Source of the DNA: Imperialibacter sp040222385
GTDB taxonomy: Bacteria; Bacteroidota; Bacteroidia; Cytophagales; Cyclobacteriaceae
Direction: 5' to 3'
Length of the DNA: 64,000 nucleotides
NCBI RefSeq assembly: GCF_040222385.1
Contig: NZ_JAVKDF010000037.1
Span: 62,001 to 126,000 of the forward strand
This document shows, in pieces, positions 63,157 through 64,000 of this stretch. Under the pieces are notes generated by a model. The model had not been told where the DNA came from and ran no database searches. It saw only the letters and a program-made list of their open reading frames with translations. Position numbers and translations under genes: made by a program. Each line of letters begins with the position of its first letter. Position 1 is the stretch's first letter.

Positions 63157-63594
63157 CTAGAAAATCTCTACTCTGCTGAGCAGCATGTCCGATTTGAAAG
63201 TGTTATTTTGAAATGACAAGGTGAGGTCTTTCTTGTCGAGCGAAATCTTGCCGCCCAGCATATCGATAGCTGAGTACTCTATTTCCTGCTTGGTTAAAAT
63301 GTCAAGATAGTACTCCTCGTTGGCACGTCTTATCTCGAAGCTAAACTTTTGAACCAGGCGGTCTTCACGAAAAACCTCGGCGTTTTTACCAGAGATAAGC
63401 ACCTTATATAGAATACCTGTTTTTAGCGTGCTAACGGTGATAGCACCAAAAGGTGTAGGGTACTTTGTATTTACCCAAACCCAGACGCCACTGACCTCAA
63501 CATTCTTTCTATTGATGGCTTCCTCCGTCGGATCAACTTTGGAGCATCCGTCCAAAAGCACCAAAACTGTCAGAAAAAATAGCGCTTTTGTCAT
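63157..63594 (-). CDS. Unknown lipoprotein
   Basis: The N-terminus is a lipoprotein signal (FFLTVLVLLDGC). The 128-residue mature part alternates like a beta-sandwich (GVWVWVNTKYPTPFGAITV, KTGILYKVLISGKNAEVF) and I recognise no family. It is upstream of and co-directional with the mutT-like gene, three bases apart. The two may share a promoter in the 150 bases before 63594. Confidence 0.6.
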   Translation of the reverse strand: MTKALFFLTVLVLLDGCSKVDPTEEAINRKNVEVSGVWVWVNTKYPTPFGAITVSTLKTGILYKVLISGKNAEVFREDRLVQKFSFEIRRANEEYYLDILTKQEIEYSAIDMLGGKISLDKKDLTLSFQNNTFKSDMLLSRVEIF

Positions 63595-63700
63595 AGGATA
63601 AGCTTGGAGTAAATGTAGGCCGACGGAACGCCGGATACCCTCGCCCCATCAATTTAAGGAATAAACAGTTATAGTCCTCTGCATCCCTACTGGACAAAAC

Positions 63701-63729
63701 AAAAAAAAAGCGAGCCCTGCCCGCTTTTT
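63701..63729 (-). terminator. Intrinsic terminator after the DUF2911 gene
   Basis: AAAAAGCG (63705-63712) pairs with CGCTTTTT (63722-63729). In the minus direction the stem is followed by more T residues (complement of the A-run at 63701-63709). It lies 20 bases beyond the stop codon at 63749. Confidence 0.65.
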
Positions 63730-63748
63730 ACTGTTGATTTCGGTCTGA

Positions 63749-64000
63749 TTATTTTACGTTGAACGAGACGTCCAGGTCGCCCCATAGCAGGCTCACTTTG
63801 CCCGACTTGTCTATCGTGTAGGTCAACCTTTCGGAGGCAGTTGCAGCTTTTTTCGGCTTTACACTTACTTGCAGAGCATCTTCTCCCTTATTTTTTTCGT
63901 AGTCAAAAGCGCCCCAGGTGTCCCAGGTTTTGTTGAAGATAAGTGTCCAGTCGTCACCGTTTTTCAATGTAAAAAATGCGTATTTTCCAGCTGGAAGTGC
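63749..64000 (-). CDS. DUF2911 protein, 5' end cut by window
   Basis: Only the C-terminal 83 residues are within the window; the frame is open through base 64000. The translated end begins ALPAGKYAFFTLKNGDDW, then TLIFNKTWDTWGAFDYEKNKGEDAL and a terminal VSLLWGDLDVSFNVK. This is the recurring end of DUF2911, usually secreted beta-sandwich proteins of Bacteroidota. The apparent ATG-less start at 63967 (TTG) is only an alternative codon inside the domain. Confidence 0.85.
   Translation of the reverse strand, partial: ALPAGKYAFFTLKNGDDWTLIFNKTWDTWGAFDYEKNKGEDALQVSVKPKKAATASERLTYTIDKSGKVSLLWGDLDVSFNVK

Noticed and set aside
1..64000. CRISPR array, prophage or classical insertion sequence
   Set aside because: No regularly spaced repeats, phage structural genes or DDE transposase were found.

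Overview
The window looks like a chromosomal segment of a Bacteroidota bacterium, most likely order Cytophagales. I infer this from the protein families (DUF4199 pairs, BatA-type membrane protein, DUF1080 hydrolases, sulfatase-modifying-factor domains, TolC/HlyD export sets), from weak Shine-Dalgarno sequences, and from promoter-like TAnnTTTG boxes. The species cannot be named from this sequence alone. Both ends cut through genes: a metallophosphoesterase on the left and a DUF2911 protein on the right.

Layout. 1-3.8 kb: metallophosphoesterase, a dispersed intergenic repeat, and a secreted glycosidase-like protein fused to a formylglycine-generating-enzyme-like domain. 3.9-6.8 kb: an AT-richer accessory island with a PIN-domain nuclease, an unknown exported protein, a REP-associated tyrosine transposase (RAYT) bracketed by three 19-bp REP hairpins in inverted orientation, and a RES/Xre toxin-antitoxin pair. 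6.9-15.7 kb: two DUF proteins, a beta-barrel-like protein, a Tat-exported M24 peptidase, two DUF1080 hydrolases and a large (alpha/alpha)6-type glycosidase lipoprotein. 15.7-20 kb: a cyclic-nucleotide-binding histidine kinase next to a receiver/thioredoxin-like/thioredoxin-reductase fusion, then an ECF sigma factor with a membrane partner. 20-25.9 kb: Kelch lipoprotein, ArsN2-like acetyltransferase, M42 peptidase, tRNA-Leu(GAG), and the ergothioneine genes egtB-egtD.

26-31.2 kb: a TetR-controlled tripartite exporter (ABC, HlyD, TolC) whose ABC ATPase has lost several catalytic motifs. 31.3-38 kb: DHFR-like reductase, a RapA-type SNF2 protein, and an accessory cluster (small membrane proteins, methyltransferase, M28 peptidase) with a structured intergenic element. 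38-41.9 kb: fatty-acid desaturase, short glucan phosphorylase lacking the PLP lysine, thioredoxin-like protein. 42-48.3 kb: a tightly packed operon of BatA-like protein, a dihydroorotase homologue without its metal ligands, two DUF4199 proteins and two family-2 glycosyltransferases. 48.3-53.3 kb: methyltransferase, third DUF1080 protein, purB and small proteins. 53.4-60.2 kb: a second TetR-controlled exporter of YbhG/F/S/R type with its own TolC, preceded by a symmetric four-half-site operator. 60.3-64 kb: MocA-like and XdhC molybdenum-cofactor genes, a CBS protein, MutT, a lipoprotein, and the DUF2911 fragment.

The strongest candidate for a less-described system is the REP/RAYT unit at 4.39-5.81 kb, where the hairpins bracket an unrelated cargo gene as well as the transposase. 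Also notable are the series of enzymes with conserved folds but missing catalytic residues (ABC ATPase, dihydroorotase, glucan phosphorylase, M28 peptidase) and the kinase paired with a redox-enzyme response regulator.
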